Of a stretch of DNA of 64,000 bases, positions 27,450 through 35,862 are shown piece after piece. Below the pieces are notes generated by a model that was given only the letters and a program-made list of their open reading frames with translations, did not search any database and was not told the origin of the DNA. Each line of letters opens with the position of its first letter. The first letter of the stretch is position 1. The translations under genes were made by a program, and so were the position numbers. Source of the stretch: Kitasatospora albolonga (GTDB taxonomy: Bacteria > Actinomycetota > Actinomycetes > Streptomycetales > Streptomycetaceae); the NCBI GenBank assembly GCA_002082585.1, contig CP020563.1:924001-988000 (forward strand), in the 5' to 3' direction.

Positions 27450-27926
27450 TCAGTCCTTCTGTCCGCGGGGGTTTCGGCGTTCGCGCTTGCGTCCGCGCGC
27501 CGAGGGTACGGTCCGGCCGACGATCACCGTACGGCGGACGGAGGAGCGGCCCCGCGCCGGTTCCGGTTCGGGCTCGGGGGCGGTGCGGCGGCCGAGGGCC
27601 TGCCGGACGCCGTAGCCGAAGGCGGCGACCTTGACGAGCGGTCCGCCGAAGGTGGAGGCGACGGTGGTGGAGAGCGCGGAGGCGTTGGAGGTGACCTCCT
27701 GGACGTCGCTCGCGATGGCGTCGACCTTGTCCAGCTGGGTCTGCGCGGACCGCACGGTGGCCGAGGCGTCGGCCAGCAGCGGAACGGCCTGTTCGGTCAC
27801 GTCCGCCACGAGCTTGGTGGTCGCCCTGAGCGTCTGGGCGAGCCTCACCAGCACCACGGCGAGGAACGAGACCAGGATCGCCCAGAAGACGGCCACCAGA
27901 ATCCCGGCCACCTCTCCACCGGACAC
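27450..27926 (-). CDS. DUF948-family membrane protein
   Basis: The 158-residue product begins SGGEVAGILVAVFWAILVSFLAVVLVRLAQTLR, a single N-terminal transmembrane helix, then a coiled-coil-prone stretch (residues about 40-85; TTKLVADVTEQAVPLLADASATVRSAQTQLDKV) as in DUF948 proteins, and a basic Arg-rich tail. The function is unknown. I set the start at GTG 27926, directly before the hydrophobic segment; the open frame extends further upstream but with non-membrane, non-conserved sequence. The ribosome-binding site is weak. It is the first gene of the alaS group and is divergent from the STAND gene. Confidence 0.8.
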   Translation of the reverse strand: MSGGEVAGILVAVFWAILVSFLAVVLVRLAQTLRATTKLVADVTEQAVPLLADASATVRSAQTQLDKVDAIASDVQEVTSNASALSTTVASTFGGPLVKVAAFGYGVRQALGRRTAPEPEPEPARGRSSVRRTVIVGRTVPSARGRKRERRNPRGQKD

Positions 27927-28093
27927 TGTGCACCGCTCTCTGCTCGTCGCTCGGCCCCCTCGGGGGCTTGTCCCTGTTCGGTGCGGCCGGCCTTCCGCCC
28001 GCGCGCCCGATCGTCGTCCCACGAGCCTATCGCGCCGGGCATCTCCTCCCCTACCGCATTCCCGGTGGGCAGGGCGGGAGTTGTCCCGGGGAA

Positions 28094-28123
28094 TTGTACG
28101 GAGCGCTTCCGGGCCAGTACTCT
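28094..28123 (+). promoter_or_regulatory. Candidate promoter giving a near-leaderless STAND mRNA
   Basis: TTGTAC, an 18-base spacer and TACTCT (28118-28123) look like a primary-sigma promoter. Transcription would begin about 28130, almost at the ATG at 28133. No ribosome-binding site precedes that ATG, which fits leaderless translation, common in actinobacteria. Inferred from sequence only. Confidence 0.4.
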
Positions 28124-28132
28124 GCGTGTCTC

Positions 28133-30349
28133 ATGCGACGCCTGCGGCCCTCCTCCACGAACCCGGACGATCCGGGACCCCGCCCCTCCGCGCCGACCGG
28201 CAACATCCCGGCGGAGCTGAACCGGTTCGTGGGCCGTGAGGACGAACTCGCCGCGCTGGGCGGGCTGTTGGAGGAGTCCCGGCTCGTCACCGTCGTCGGG
28301 GCGGCGGGGGTGGGCAAGAGCCGGTGCGTCAGCAGAATCGCCGCGCTGCTGGGGCAGTCGTTGGAGAAACGGTACTGCGACGGGGTCTGGCTCGCCGAGC
28401 TGTCCCCCGTGCACGACCCCGCCCTGCTGGAACACACCGTGGCCGAGGCGCTGGGTCTGACCGATCACACCGGCCGGCCGCCGCGCACCGCCCTCGTCGA
28501 ACACCTCCGTGAGCGCCGTGCCCTGCTGGTGCTGGACGGCTTCGAACACCTCGTGGACGCCTGTGCCGATCTCGTACGGGAGTTGCTGCGCCGGGCGCCG
28601 GGGCTCCGGGTGCTCGCGGCCGGGCGCCGCCCGCTCCTGGTGGACGGTGAGGTGACGTTCACCCTCGCGCCCATGGGCGACGAGGACGCGGTGGAACTCT
28701 TCACCGAGCGGGCCCGTTCGGTGCGGCCGGACCGGGAGCCGACGGCCGGGGAGCGGGCGGCGGCCCTGGAGCTCTGCCGCCGCCTCGACGGGGTTCCGCT
28801 GGCGCTCGAACTGGCGGCGGGGCGGCTGCGGGCCCTCTCCGTCGACCAGGTGCTGCTGCGCCTGGACGACCGGTTCCGGCTGCTGACGGGCGGCAGCCGG
28901 GGCGCTCCGCCCCGGCACCGGGCGCTGCGTACGGCCATCGGCTGGAGCCATGAGCTGTGCACCCCCGCGCAACGGCTGCTCTGGGCGCGGCTCTCGGTCT
29001 TCGCCGGGCAGTTCGACCTGGAGGCGGCGGAGTACGTCTGCGGCGGTGCCGGGCTGCCGGCCGACGCGGTGCTCGACGTCCTGGACGAGCTGCTGGCCCA
29101 GTCGGTGGTGGAGCGCGAGGACGGGGTGACCGGGACCCGCTACCGGCTGCTGGAGTCGGTCCGCGAGTACGGCGCCGAGTGGCTGGCCGCGACCGGCGAC
29201 ACCCGGCGGATGCGGCGCCGCCACCGGGACTGGTTCCTGGGGCTCGCCACCTGGTGCGAACTGGACTGGTTCTCCCCGCGCCAGGCGGAGGTGGCGGCCC
29301 GGATCGACAGCGAGCTGCCCAACCTGCGCCGGGCGATGGAGTGCTCCATGGAGAGCGCCGACGAGGTCCACCTGGCGCAGCACCTGGCGGGCTCGCTCTG
29401 GTTCTACTGGGCCGGGTGCGGCCGGCTCTCGGAGGGGCGGTACTGGCTGGAGCACGTACTGGAGGAGCCGACCCCGTACGACGCCTCGCGGCTCAAGGTG
29501 CTGTGGGTGCTGGGTTATGTGGCGGTGCTCCAGGGGGACGCGGTCGGGGCGGTCTCGGCGCTCCAGGAGTGCCGGGAGGAGGCCGAGCGGTCCGGGGACG
29601 CCACGGCGATGGCGTACGCGGTCCACCGCACGGGCTGTCTGGCGATCGTGACGGACGACCCGGCGCGCGCAGAGGAGCTGCTGCGCGACGCGCTCGGCCG
29701 CTACCGGGAGATCGGCGAGCTGAACAGCAATGTGGTGATGGCGCAGGTCGAGCTGGCGATGGCGGTGGCGTTCCAGGGCGGTCTGGACGCGGCGGCGGAC
29801 ATCTGCGAGGAGGTCCGGGAGGTCTGCGAGGACCACGGGGAGCGGTGGGCGCTGGCGTACGCGCTCTACGTCCTGGCGTACGCGGCGCTGCGGCGGGGGC
29901 GGCCGGAGCGGGCGCGGCGGATACTCGGGGAGTGCCTGTCGATCGGCCGGACCTTCGACGATCTGCTGGCCACCGCGCTCTCGCTGGAGCTGCTGGCACT
30001 GGTGACGGCGGTGGAGGGCGATGCCGGGGAGGCCGCGGTGCTCCAGGGGGCGGCGGAGCGGATCTGGCCCTCGGTGGGGCTGCCGCTGTTCGGCTCGGTG
30101 TACTTCGGGCGGCCCCGGGTGGAGTGCGCGGAGCAGGTGCGGCGGGAGCTGGGGGAGGCGGCGTACGAGGCGGGGCTGCGGGCCGGGAGGCGGCTGGAGC
30201 GGGCCGCCGCCGTCGAACGGGCGCTGGGCGGGGGCGGGTCCCGGGAGCACCGCGACACGCCCGGGGCGGAGAGCGGACCGGCGGCCGGCGGAACGCGAAG
30301 GCCCGCCGCCTCCCGGATGACCGGGAGGGGCGGGCCGGAGCGCTGGTGA
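28133..30349 (+). CDS. STAND-type NTPase with C-terminal helical repeats, no DNA-binding domain seen
   Basis: A 738-residue regulator-like ATPase. ELNRFVGREDELAAL at 28-42 leads into Walker A GAAGVGKS (56-63), Walker B-like ALLVLDGFEHL near 130-140 and the GVPLALELAAGRL motif of NB-ARC/AfsR-type proteins near 220. Residues from about 400 to 690 are helical and TPR-like (repeated Leu/Ala-rich 30-40-residue helices such as AVSALQECREEAERSGDATAMA). Unlike AfsR/SARP or LuxR-family STAND regulators it has no winged-helix or LuxR domain at either end, so its output is unclear; it may act through a partner. Walker B has DGFEHL where relatives usually have DNCEHL. It is transcribed alone between a divergent membrane gene and convergent rpsD. 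Confidence 0.85.
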   Translation: MRRLRPSSTNPDDPGPRPSAPTGNIPAELNRFVGREDELAALGGLLEESRLVTVVGAAGVGKSRCVSRIAALLGQSLEKRYCDGVWLAELSPVHDPALLEHTVAEALGLTDHTGRPPRTALVEHLRERRALLVLDGFEHLVDACADLVRELLRRAPGLRVLAAGRRPLLVDGEVTFTLAPMGDEDAVELFTERARSVRPDREPTAGERAAALELCRRLDGVPLALELAAGRLRALSVDQVLLRLDDRFRLLTGGSRGAPPRHRALRTAIGWSHELCTPAQRLLWARLSVFAGQFDLEAAEYVCGGAGLPADAVLDVLDELLAQSVVEREDGVTGTRYRLLESVREYGAEWLAATGDTRRMRRRHRDWFLGLATWCELDWFSPRQAEVAARIDSELPNLRRAMECSMESADEVHLAQHLAGSLWFYWAGCGRLSEGRYWLEHVLEEPTPYDASRLKVLWVLGYVAVLQGDAVGAVSALQECREEAERSGDATAMAYAVHRTGCLAIVTDDPARAEELLRDALGRYREIGELNSNVVMAQVELAMAVAFQGGLDAAADICEEVREVCEDHGERWALAYALYVLAYAALRRGRPERARRILGECLSIGRTFDDLLATALSLELLALVTAVEGDAGEAAVLQGAAERIWPSVGLPLFGSVYFGRPRVECAEQVRRELGEAAYEAGLRAGRRLERAAAVERALGGGGSREHRDTPGAESGPAAGGTRRPAASRMTGRGGPERW
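30301..30336 (-). terminator. Probable rpsD terminator inside the STAND gene 3' end
   Basis: CCTCCCGG and CCGGGAGG (30309-30316, 30321-30328) with flanking GCCCGCC/GGCGGGC form a long stem with an ATGA loop. It lies about 30 bases past the rpsD stop, within the last codons of the convergent STAND gene, so the two transcripts overlap. Confidence 0.5.
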
Positions 30350-30366
30350 GAGCGGCTGCGCCTGGA

Positions 30367-30981
30367 TCAGCGGGCGTAGTACTCGACGACGAGCTGCTCG
30401 TCGCAGATCACCGGGATCTCCTTGCGGTTCGGGTCCCGGTCCAGGCGGAAGGCCAGGGCCTTCAGGTTCACCTGGAGGTAGCGCGGGGTCTCGCCCTCGG
30501 TGTCGTAACCACCCTCGCGGGCCACCTGGAAGGGGACCTTGGAGCGGCTGCGCTCGCGGACCTGGACGATGTCGTCCGGGCGCACGCGGAAGGACGGCTT
30601 GTCGACCTTGCCGCCGTTGACCTCGATGTGGCCGTGGACGACCATCTGGCGGGCCTGGTAGATGGTGCGGGCGATGCCCGAACGCAGGACCAGGGCGTCG
30701 AGGCGGCGCTCGAGCTCGACGACCAGCGCCTCGCCCGTCTTGCCCTCGGCCTTCTTGGCGCGGTCGTAGGCGCGCGCCATCTGGCGCTCGCTGATGTCGT
30801 ACTGCGCACGCAGGCGCTGCTTCTCCAGCAGACGGACCTTGTAGTCCGAGTTCTGCTTGCGGCCACGGCCGTGCTCGCCCGGCGGGTACGGACGCGCTTC
30901 GAAGTACTTGACAGCCTTGGGCGTCAGGGCGATGCCGAGGGCACGCGACTTCTTGACCTTGGGACGCGACTGGTTAGGCAC
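30367..30981 (-). CDS. rpsD: 30S ribosomal protein S4
   Basis: A primary 16S rRNA-binding protein of the small subunit. The 204-residue protein begins [26 protein letters not shown] without the N-terminal Cys cluster, i.e. the zinc-free form, and has the S4 RNA-binding domain in [32 protein letters not shown] at about residues 92-123. GTG at 30981 is preceded by GGAGGTCTGGAGA. As in Streptomyces generally it stands outside the alpha operon. Its start lies only 24 bases from an iron-box-like sequence shared with the divergent DUF2470 gene. Confidence 0.97.
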   Translation of the reverse strand: MPNQSRPKVKKSRALGIALTPKAVKYFEARPYPPGEHGRGRKQNSDYKVRLLEKQRLRAQYDISERQMARAYDRAKKAEGKTGEALVVELERRLDALVLRSGIARTIYQARQMVVHGHIEVNGGKVDKPSFRVRPDDIVQVRERSRSKVPFQVAREGGYDTEGETPRYLQVNLKALAFRLDRDPNRKEIPVICDEQLVVEYYAR

Positions 30982-31004
30982 GTTCTCCAGACCTCCGTTG
31001 TAGG

Positions 31005-31023
31005 TTAGGTTAGGCTTACCTTA
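31005..31023. promoter_or_regulatory. Iron box (DtxR/IdeR/DmdR1-type) between rpsD and DUF2470 gene
   Basis: TTAGGTTAGGCTTACCTTA matches the DtxR-family consensus TTAGGTTAGSCTAACCTAA at 17 of 19 positions. It sits 15 bases ahead of the DUF2470 ATG and 24 ahead of the rpsD start. Weak divergent promoters can be drawn around it: TTGTAG with TTACTC to the right, and TTGAGT with ACCTAC to the left, each using the box as spacer. Binding by an iron repressor is inferred. Confidence 0.65.
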
Positions 31024-31037
31024 CTCAAGGAGATCGC

Positions 31038-31874
31038 ATGTCTCGCCCTGGGAACACCACTCACGTCACGGACAGCACAGACAGCGGCAGCACCTCTTCT
31101 GAGGATGCTGCTACGACGGAAGGCCGATCTGATCGTGGTCAGCCGCGTCCCAGCGGGCTTGATACCACTCGGATGCCGTCAGCAGCCGAGCGCACACGAA
31201 CTCTCGTACAGAGTACCTGCTCCGCACTGCTGGTCGTACCGGGGCTCGATCTGGCCCGCGCCGAACCCCTGGTCCCGGACGCCCGGAGCGTGGGGCCCGA
31301 GGGCGATCTGTTCCTCGAATTCCCCGCGGACTCCCCGGCCGTACGGGCCGCGACCCACGCGCAGGGCGACGAGCTGACGGCCGTGCTGGAGATCACGGAC
31401 GTCGCCCCGGTCTCCGTACCGCACCGCATCCGGGGCCGCGCCTGGATCTCCGGCTGGCTCACCTCCGTACCCGGACTCGCCGAACCGGGCCGGATGATGC
31501 TGCGGCTGGAGTTCGGAGAGGCGTACGTCGACGACCTCTGGGGCGCCGAGGACATCGAGGCGGAGGACTTCCGGGACGCGGCCCCCGATCCGCTGGCCGG
31601 CCACGAGGCGGAGCTGCTCCAGCACCTGGCCGCCGCCCACGACGAGCAGATGCGCACCCTGTGCGGGCTGCTCGGCGAGCGCACCGCCCGGACCTGCTCC
31701 TCCCACCAGCCCGCCGCGGTGCCCGTGGCGCTGGACCGCTTCGGGCTGCGGGTGCGCTTCGTGGAGGACAAGGGGTCCTGCTTCGACGCCCGCTTCGAGT
31801 TCCCGGACCCGGTGCGGGACGTCACCGAGCTGCGCCGGGCCATGCACACCCTCTTCGAGGCGGCCGCGTCCTGA
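31038..31874 (+). CDS. DUF2470 (HugZ C-terminal-like) domain protein, probably iron regulated
   Basis: The protein matches the DUF2470 pattern: AAERTRTLVQSTCSALLVVPGLD, DLFLEFPADSPAVRA, a substrate-domain stretch RIRGRAWISGWLTSVPG, and a C-terminal segment (GHEAELLQHLAAAHDEQM, VALDRFGLRVRFVEDKG, ARFEFPDPVRDVTELRRAMHTLF). DUF2470 is found alone or at the C-terminus of HugZ-type haem-utilisation proteins, so a role in haem or iron handling is plausible but unproven. I use the ATG at 31038 because AAGGAG lies five bases upstream; that adds about 45 residues of Ser/Thr/Asp-rich sequence with lower GC3. The conserved part starts near 31173, where an in-frame ATG (MPSAAERTRT) is an alternative. The iron box overlaps its promoter. 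Confidence 0.8.
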   Translation: MSRPGNTTHVTDSTDSGSTSSEDAATTEGRSDRGQPRPSGLDTTRMPSAAERTRTLVQSTCSALLVVPGLDLARAEPLVPDARSVGPEGDLFLEFPADSPAVRAATHAQGDELTAVLEITDVAPVSVPHRIRGRAWISGWLTSVPGLAEPGRMMLRLEFGEAYVDDLWGAEDIEAEDFRDAAPDPLAGHEAELLQHLAAAHDEQMRTLCGLLGERTARTCSSHQPAAVPVALDRFGLRVRFVEDKGSCFDARFEFPDPVRDVTELRRAMHTLFEAAAS

Positions 31875-31950
31875 TCCCGGGACCGCTTCCGGCGGGTCAG
31901 GACGGGGCCGCTCCCCGGGCGGAACGGCGCGGGACGGCTTCCCGGGCGGA

Positions 31951-33318
31951 TCAGGAAGGGTCCGCGCCGCTGCCCGTACGGCCCAGACGCTCGCGGACCC
32001 GCTCGACCACGTCCGCGTACCGTGCCTCGGCGCCGTGCCGGGTCGGGGTGTAGTACCGCCGGTCGCGGACCTCGTCCGGGGCGTACTGCTGGGCGGCGAT
32101 GCCGCCCTGGACGTCGTGCGGATACACATAGCCCTGGGCGTGGCCGAGCTTGGCCGCGCCCTTGTAGTGGCCGTCGCGCAGATGCGCCGGGACGGGACCC
32201 GCGAGCCCCTTCCGCACGTCCTCCTGCGCGGCCGATATCGCGAGCGTCGCCGCGTTCGACTTGGGCGCGAGCGCCAGGGCGATCGTGGCGTGGCTGAGGG
32301 TGAGCGCCGCCTCCGGGAAGCCGATCATGGCGACGGCCTGGGCGGCCGCCACCGCCGTCGGCAGCGCGGTGGGGTCGGCGAGGCCGATGTCCTCGCTGGC
32401 GGAGATCATCAGCCGCCGGGCGATGAACCGGGGGTCCTCCCCCGCCTCGATCATCCGGGCCAGATAGTGCAGGGCGGCGTCCACGTCGGAGCCGCGGATG
32501 GACTTGATGAGCGCGCTGGCCACGTCGTAGTGCTGGTCGCCGTCGCGGTCGTACTTCACGGCGGCCCGGTCGACGGTCGCCTCGACCGTCTCCAGCGTGA
32601 TCTCCGCCTCGTGCGTGGCGAGCGCCGCACCGGCGGCCGCCTCCAGGGCGGTGAGCGCCCGGCGCGCGTCGCCGCCCGCGATCCGCAGCAGATGCGCCTC
32701 CGCGTCCTCGGGCAGCGTGACGGCGCCGCCGAGCCCGCGCTCGTCGGTCAGCGCCCGACGCAGCAGATCACGCAGGTCGTCGTCGGTGAGCGGCTCCAGG
32801 GTGAGGAGCAGCGAGCGCGAGAGCAGCGGCGAGATGATCGAGAAGTACGGGTTCTCCGTGGTGGCGGCAATCAGGGTCACCCAGCGGTTCTCCACGGCGG
32901 GGAGCAAGGAGTCCTGCTGGGCCTTGGAGAAGCGGTGGATCTCGTCCAGGAAGAGGACGGTCTCCTTGCCGAAGCCGCCGGTGGCGCGGCGCGCGCTCTC
33001 GATAACGGCCCGGACCTCCTTGACGCCCGCGGTGATCGCGGAGAGCTCCACGAAGCGCTTGTTGGTGGCCTTGCTGACCACGTACGCCAGGGTCGTCTTC
33101 CCGGTGCCGGGCGGGCCCCACAGGATCACCGACGAGGCTCCGGCCGGGCCGCCGCTCCCCTCGACGAGCCGGCGCAGCGGCGATCCCGGCTTGAGCAGGT
33201 GCTGCTGGCCGACGACCTCGTCCAGGACGCGCGGACGCATCCGGACAGCGAGGGGGCTGCTGGACGGGTCCTTCTCCTGGCGGTCTTCGGCGGCTGCGGT
33301 AAAGAGGTCGGGCTCCAC
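31951..33318 (-). CDS. rarA: Replication-associated recombination protein RarA (MgsA)
   Basis: An AAA+ clamp-loader-like ATPase that acts at stalled replication forks. The 455-residue protein has [17 protein letters not shown] near residues 25-41, Walker [16 protein letters not shown] near 64-78, Walker [17 protein letters not shown] near 118-133, sensor 1 [12 protein letters not shown], and the tetramerisation domain with [40 protein letters not shown] start at GTG 33318 ([16 protein letters not shown]); the frame runs ten codons further. It lies downstream of the VKOR gene, separated by a terminator-like hairpin. Confidence 0.94.
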   Translation of the reverse strand: MEPDLFTAAAEDRQEKDPSSSPLAVRMRPRVLDEVVGQQHLLKPGSPLRRLVEGSGGPAGASSVILWGPPGTGKTTLAYVVSKATNKRFVELSAITAGVKEVRAVIESARRATGGFGKETVLFLDEIHRFSKAQQDSLLPAVENRWVTLIAATTENPYFSIISPLLSRSLLLTLEPLTDDDLRDLLRRALTDERGLGGAVTLPEDAEAHLLRIAGGDARRALTALEAAAGAALATHEAEITLETVEATVDRAAVKYDRDGDQHYDVASALIKSIRGSDVDAALHYLARMIEAGEDPRFIARRLMISASEDIGLADPTALPTAVAAAQAVAMIGFPEAALTLSHATIALALAPKSNAATLAISAAQEDVRKGLAGPVPAHLRDGHYKGAAKLGHAQGYVYPHDVQGGIAAQQYAPDEVRDRRYYTPTRHGAEARYADVVERVRERLGRTGSGADPS

Positions 33319-33348
33319 GTCATGAAGCCTATGCGACCCCACTGACAA

Positions 33349-33384
33349 CGCCCCCGGCCGCCTGCGGAGAGGCTGCCGGGGGCG
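33349..33384 (-). terminator. Hairpin between VKOR gene and rarA
   Basis: CGCCCCCGGC (33349-33358) pairs perfectly with GCCGGGGGCG (33375-33384) around a 16-base loop, 19 bases past the VKOR stop. No T run follows. Confidence 0.55.
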
Positions 33385-33402
33385 TCGGGTCGACGGTCGG
33401 GC

Positions 33403-34041
33403 TCAGCTGGTCCAGAAGTCCCACCAGCGGGTCAGGATCAGCATGCCGATGATCCCGGTCCACATCACCGGCAGCACCCAGTGGAACTCGGTCAGCCCGT
33501 TCCGCAGCCAGGCGGGCGCGGGGAGGATGCGGTGCTTGACGTTGTGCGTGGTCACGTAGCAGAACATGACGATGGTGGCGACCCAGGCCAGGCAGCACCA
33601 GAGGCAGAGCGAGTTGATGTTGTACAGCGACTGGTACTGGAGCCAGGTGCAGAAGCCGACGCCGAACAGGGTCCCGGCGTTCAGCCCGAGCCAGAACCAG
33701 CTGCGGTAGCGGGCCCCGGCGAGCAGGCCCATCCCGATGGCGATGACCATGCCGTACGTGACCAGGCCGAGCATCGGGTTGGGGAACCCGAAGGCCGACG
33801 CCTGCTCGCTCTTCATGATGTTGCCGCACGCGACGACCGGGTTGAGGCTGCACCCCGGCGTGAAGGAGGGGTCCTCCAGCAGCTTGAACTTGTCGATCGT
33901 GATGACCCAGGAGGCCAGCAGCCCGGCCGCGCCGGTGATCACCAGGAGCAGGGCGAGACCGCGTCCGGCCCCGAAGGTGCGCTTTCCGCCGTCCTCGTCC
34001 TGGCCGGAGGAGAGGTCGTGGTCTACCGCTGCAGTCGTCAT
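33403..34041 (-). CDS. Vitamin K epoxide reductase (VKOR)-family disulfide oxidoreductase
   Basis: Integral membrane quinone-linked enzyme that regenerates a periplasmic DsbA-like thiol oxidase in actinobacteria. The 212-residue protein has five probable transmembrane helices (starting LALLLVITGAAGLLASWVITI at 29-49; others near 90-108, 113-130, 148-165 and 190-208). The four redox cysteines are present: the loop pair C64 and C72 in PGCSLNPVVACGN and the quinone-site CxxC C146-C149 in SLCLWC. Homologues are often paired with or fused to a thioredoxin-like partner; none is adjacent here. Starts at ATG 34041, divergent from the ABC module. Confidence 0.92.
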   Translation of the reverse strand: MTTAAVDHDLSSGQDEDGGKRTFGAGRGLALLLVITGAAGLLASWVITIDKFKLLEDPSFTPGCSLNPVVACGNIMKSEQASAFGFPNPMLGLVTYGMVIAIGMGLLAGARYRSWFWLGLNAGTLFGVGFCTWLQYQSLYNINSLCLWCCLAWVATIVMFCYVTTHNVKHRILPAPAWLRNGLTEFHWVLPVMWTGIIGMLILTRWWDFWTS

Positions 34042-34177
34042 ATCGCCGTTCCGTCACCGAGTGGTCAGCCGGGCAAGGTCATTGTGCCGCACCCCCGTAC
34101 GGGTCAACCGTTCGGTGGACATAAAGGTGTACGCCCGGTGGGCAGGGAAACGTCGGCTCTGCGGAATGCTCGGAGCC

Positions 34178-35035
34178 ATGACGGAACTCGTGGTGAACGT
34201 GCGCGGCCTGCGCAAGAAATACGGCGGCACGGTGGCGCTGGACGGCCTGGACCTGGGCATCCGGCGCGGTGAGGTGTGCGGACTGCTCGGACCGAACGGC
34301 GCGGGGAAGAGCACGTGTGTGGGGGTGCTCCAGGGGCAGCGGTCCCGGGACGGCGGGAGTGTGGAGGTCCTCGGCGCCGATCCCGCGACGGCCGGCCGCC
34401 GGTGGCGGTCCCGGGTCGGGATCGTCTGGCAGGATGAATCCGCGCCCGCCGAGTTGACGGTACGGGAGACGGTCCGGCATTTCGCCCGCTACTACCCGCG
34501 CCCGCGCGACCCCGAGGAGACCATCGCCCTCGTCGGTCTGGAGGCGAAGGCGGAGTCCCGGATCAAGGCGCTCTCGGGCGGTCAGCGGCGCCGCCTCGAT
34601 GTGGCGCTCGGGGTGATCGGCTCCCCCGAACTGCTCCTCCTCGACGAGCCGACCACCGGTTTCGACCCGGCGGCCCGGCACCAGTTCTGGGAGCTGATCC
34701 GGCTGCTCGCGGACGACGGCACCACCATCCTCCTCACCACGCACTACCTGGAGGAGGCCGAGGCGCTCGCCGACCGGCTCGTCGTCGTCGCGGCGGGCAC
34801 CGCGGTCGCCGAGGGGAGCCCCGAGGAGCTGCGGGCCCGGTTCGGCACCCGGGCGACGGTCCGGTGGACGGAGCCGGACGGAGCCCCGCGCTCGGAGGAG
34901 ACCGAGACCCCTACCCGTACGATTTCCGCGCTCGCCGACCGCTTCGGCGGCGAGGTCCCCGGGCTGTGGGTCACCCGGCCCACGCTGGAGGACGTCTATC
35001 TGCGGCTCACCGGCCAGTCGGAGGTGACCCGATGA
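34178..35035 (+). CDS. ABC transporter ATP-binding protein (drug/ABC-2 type)
   Basis: The cytoplasmic ATPase of an exporter. The 285-residue protein has Walker A GLLGPNGAGKST near residues 39-50, Q-loop VGIVWQDE near 88, signature KALSGGQRRRLDVALG near 135 and Walker B LLLLDEPTTGFDP near 155, followed by an H-loop TTHYLEEAEALADRL. The C-terminal 70 residues are the DrrA-like extension. I use ATG 34178, while an in-frame ATG at 34166 is possible. Its stop overlaps the permease start by four bases. It heads a four-gene coupled module with a permease, sensor kinase and response regulator, an arrangement typical of self-regulated drug or peptide resistance exporters. Confidence 0.92.
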   Translation: MTELVVNVRGLRKKYGGTVALDGLDLGIRRGEVCGLLGPNGAGKSTCVGVLQGQRSRDGGSVEVLGADPATAGRRWRSRVGIVWQDESAPAELTVRETVRHFARYYPRPRDPEETIALVGLEAKAESRIKALSGGQRRRLDVALGVIGSPELLLLDEPTTGFDPAARHQFWELIRLLADDGTTILLTTHYLEEAEALADRLVVVAAGTAVAEGSPEELRARFGTRATVRWTEPDGAPRSEETETPTRTISALADRFGGEVPGLWVTRPTLEDVYLRLTGQSEVTR

Positions 35036-35862
35036 CGACGCCGAGCACTCCGTTCACGACCGGCCTGCCCGGTGCGTGGGGGCTGGGCCTGCTGCGCGGC
35101 GGGCTGGAGCTGAAGCAGTTCTTCCGCCAGCGCGACCAGGTCGTCTTCACCTTCGCCTTCCCCATCGTCTTCCTGGTGCTGTTCGCCTCGATCTTCAGCG
35201 GGACGGCGGGAGACACCGGCGTCCCCGTCTCGCAGCTCTATGTGGCCGCGATGCTCGGGGCGGGCATCATGGCGACCAGCTTCCAGTCGCTCGGCATCTC
35301 CATCGCGATCGAGCGCGACGAGCGGCAGCTGCGCCGGCTGAGCTCCACCCCGATGCCTCCCGCCGCCTACTTCCTCGGGAAGGTGTGGCTGGTCCTGGTG
35401 ACCGGGGTGATGGAGGCGGTGCTCCTGCTGCTGGTCGGGGTGGGCCTGTTCGATCTCACCCTGCCCCGGGACGTGGTCTCCTGGCTGACGTTCGGCTGGA
35501 TCTTCCTGCTCGGGACGGCCGGGTGCGCGCTGCTGGGCATCGCGATCAGCAGTGTGCCCCGGTCGGGGCGGAGCGCGGGGTCGGTGGTCATCCTGCCCTT
35601 CCTGGTGCTCCAATTCATCTCCGGTGTCTACATCCCGGCGAGCGAGCTGCCCGGCTGGATGCTGAACATCGGCGCGCTGTTCCCGCTGAAGTGGATGTGC
35701 CAGGGCTTCCGCGGGGTGTTCCTGCCCGACTCGGCCGCCGTGCTGGAGCAGGCGGGCAGCTGGGAGTTCGGACGGATCGCCCTGGTACTGGGCGCCTGGT
35801 GCATCGGAGGATTGCTGCTGTGTCTGCTGACGTTCCGCTGGAAGAGCCGGCGCGACGGCTGA
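35032..35862 (+). CDS. ABC-2 type transporter permease
   Basis: The membrane subunit partnering the ATPase just upstream. The 276-residue protein has an N-terminal cytoplasmic helix (GGLELKQFFRQRDQVV) and six hydrophobic segments, including VFTFAFPIVFLVLFASIF, the VWLVLVTGVMEAVLLLLVGVGLF region, WLTFGWIFLLGTAGCALLGIAI, VVILPFLVLQFISGVYIP and a final IALVLGAWCIGGLLLCLLTF. ISGVYIPASELPGWM is the ABC-2 signature region. Start ATG 35032 overlaps the ATPase stop. The substrate cannot be read from sequence. Confidence 0.92.
   Translation: MTTPSTPFTTGLPGAWGLGLLRGGLELKQFFRQRDQVVFTFAFPIVFLVLFASIFSGTAGDTGVPVSQLYVAAMLGAGIMATSFQSLGISIAIERDERQLRRLSSTPMPPAAYFLGKVWLVLVTGVMEAVLLLLVGVGLFDLTLPRDVVSWLTFGWIFLLGTAGCALLGIAISSVPRSGRSAGSVVILPFLVLQFISGVYIPASELPGWMLNIGALFPLKWMCQGFRGVFLPDSAAVLEQAGSWEFGRIALVLGAWCIGGLLLCLLTFRWKSRRDG

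Noticed and set aside
27845..30250. 801-codon minus-strand open frame opposite the STAND gene
   Set aside because: Pro/Arg/Gln-rich shadow frame; the plus strand carries clear Walker motifs and correct codon use.
31105..31377. Alternative small plus-strand ORF near the start of the DUF2470 gene
   Set aside because: Different frame from the conserved domain, no ribosome-binding site and no family match.
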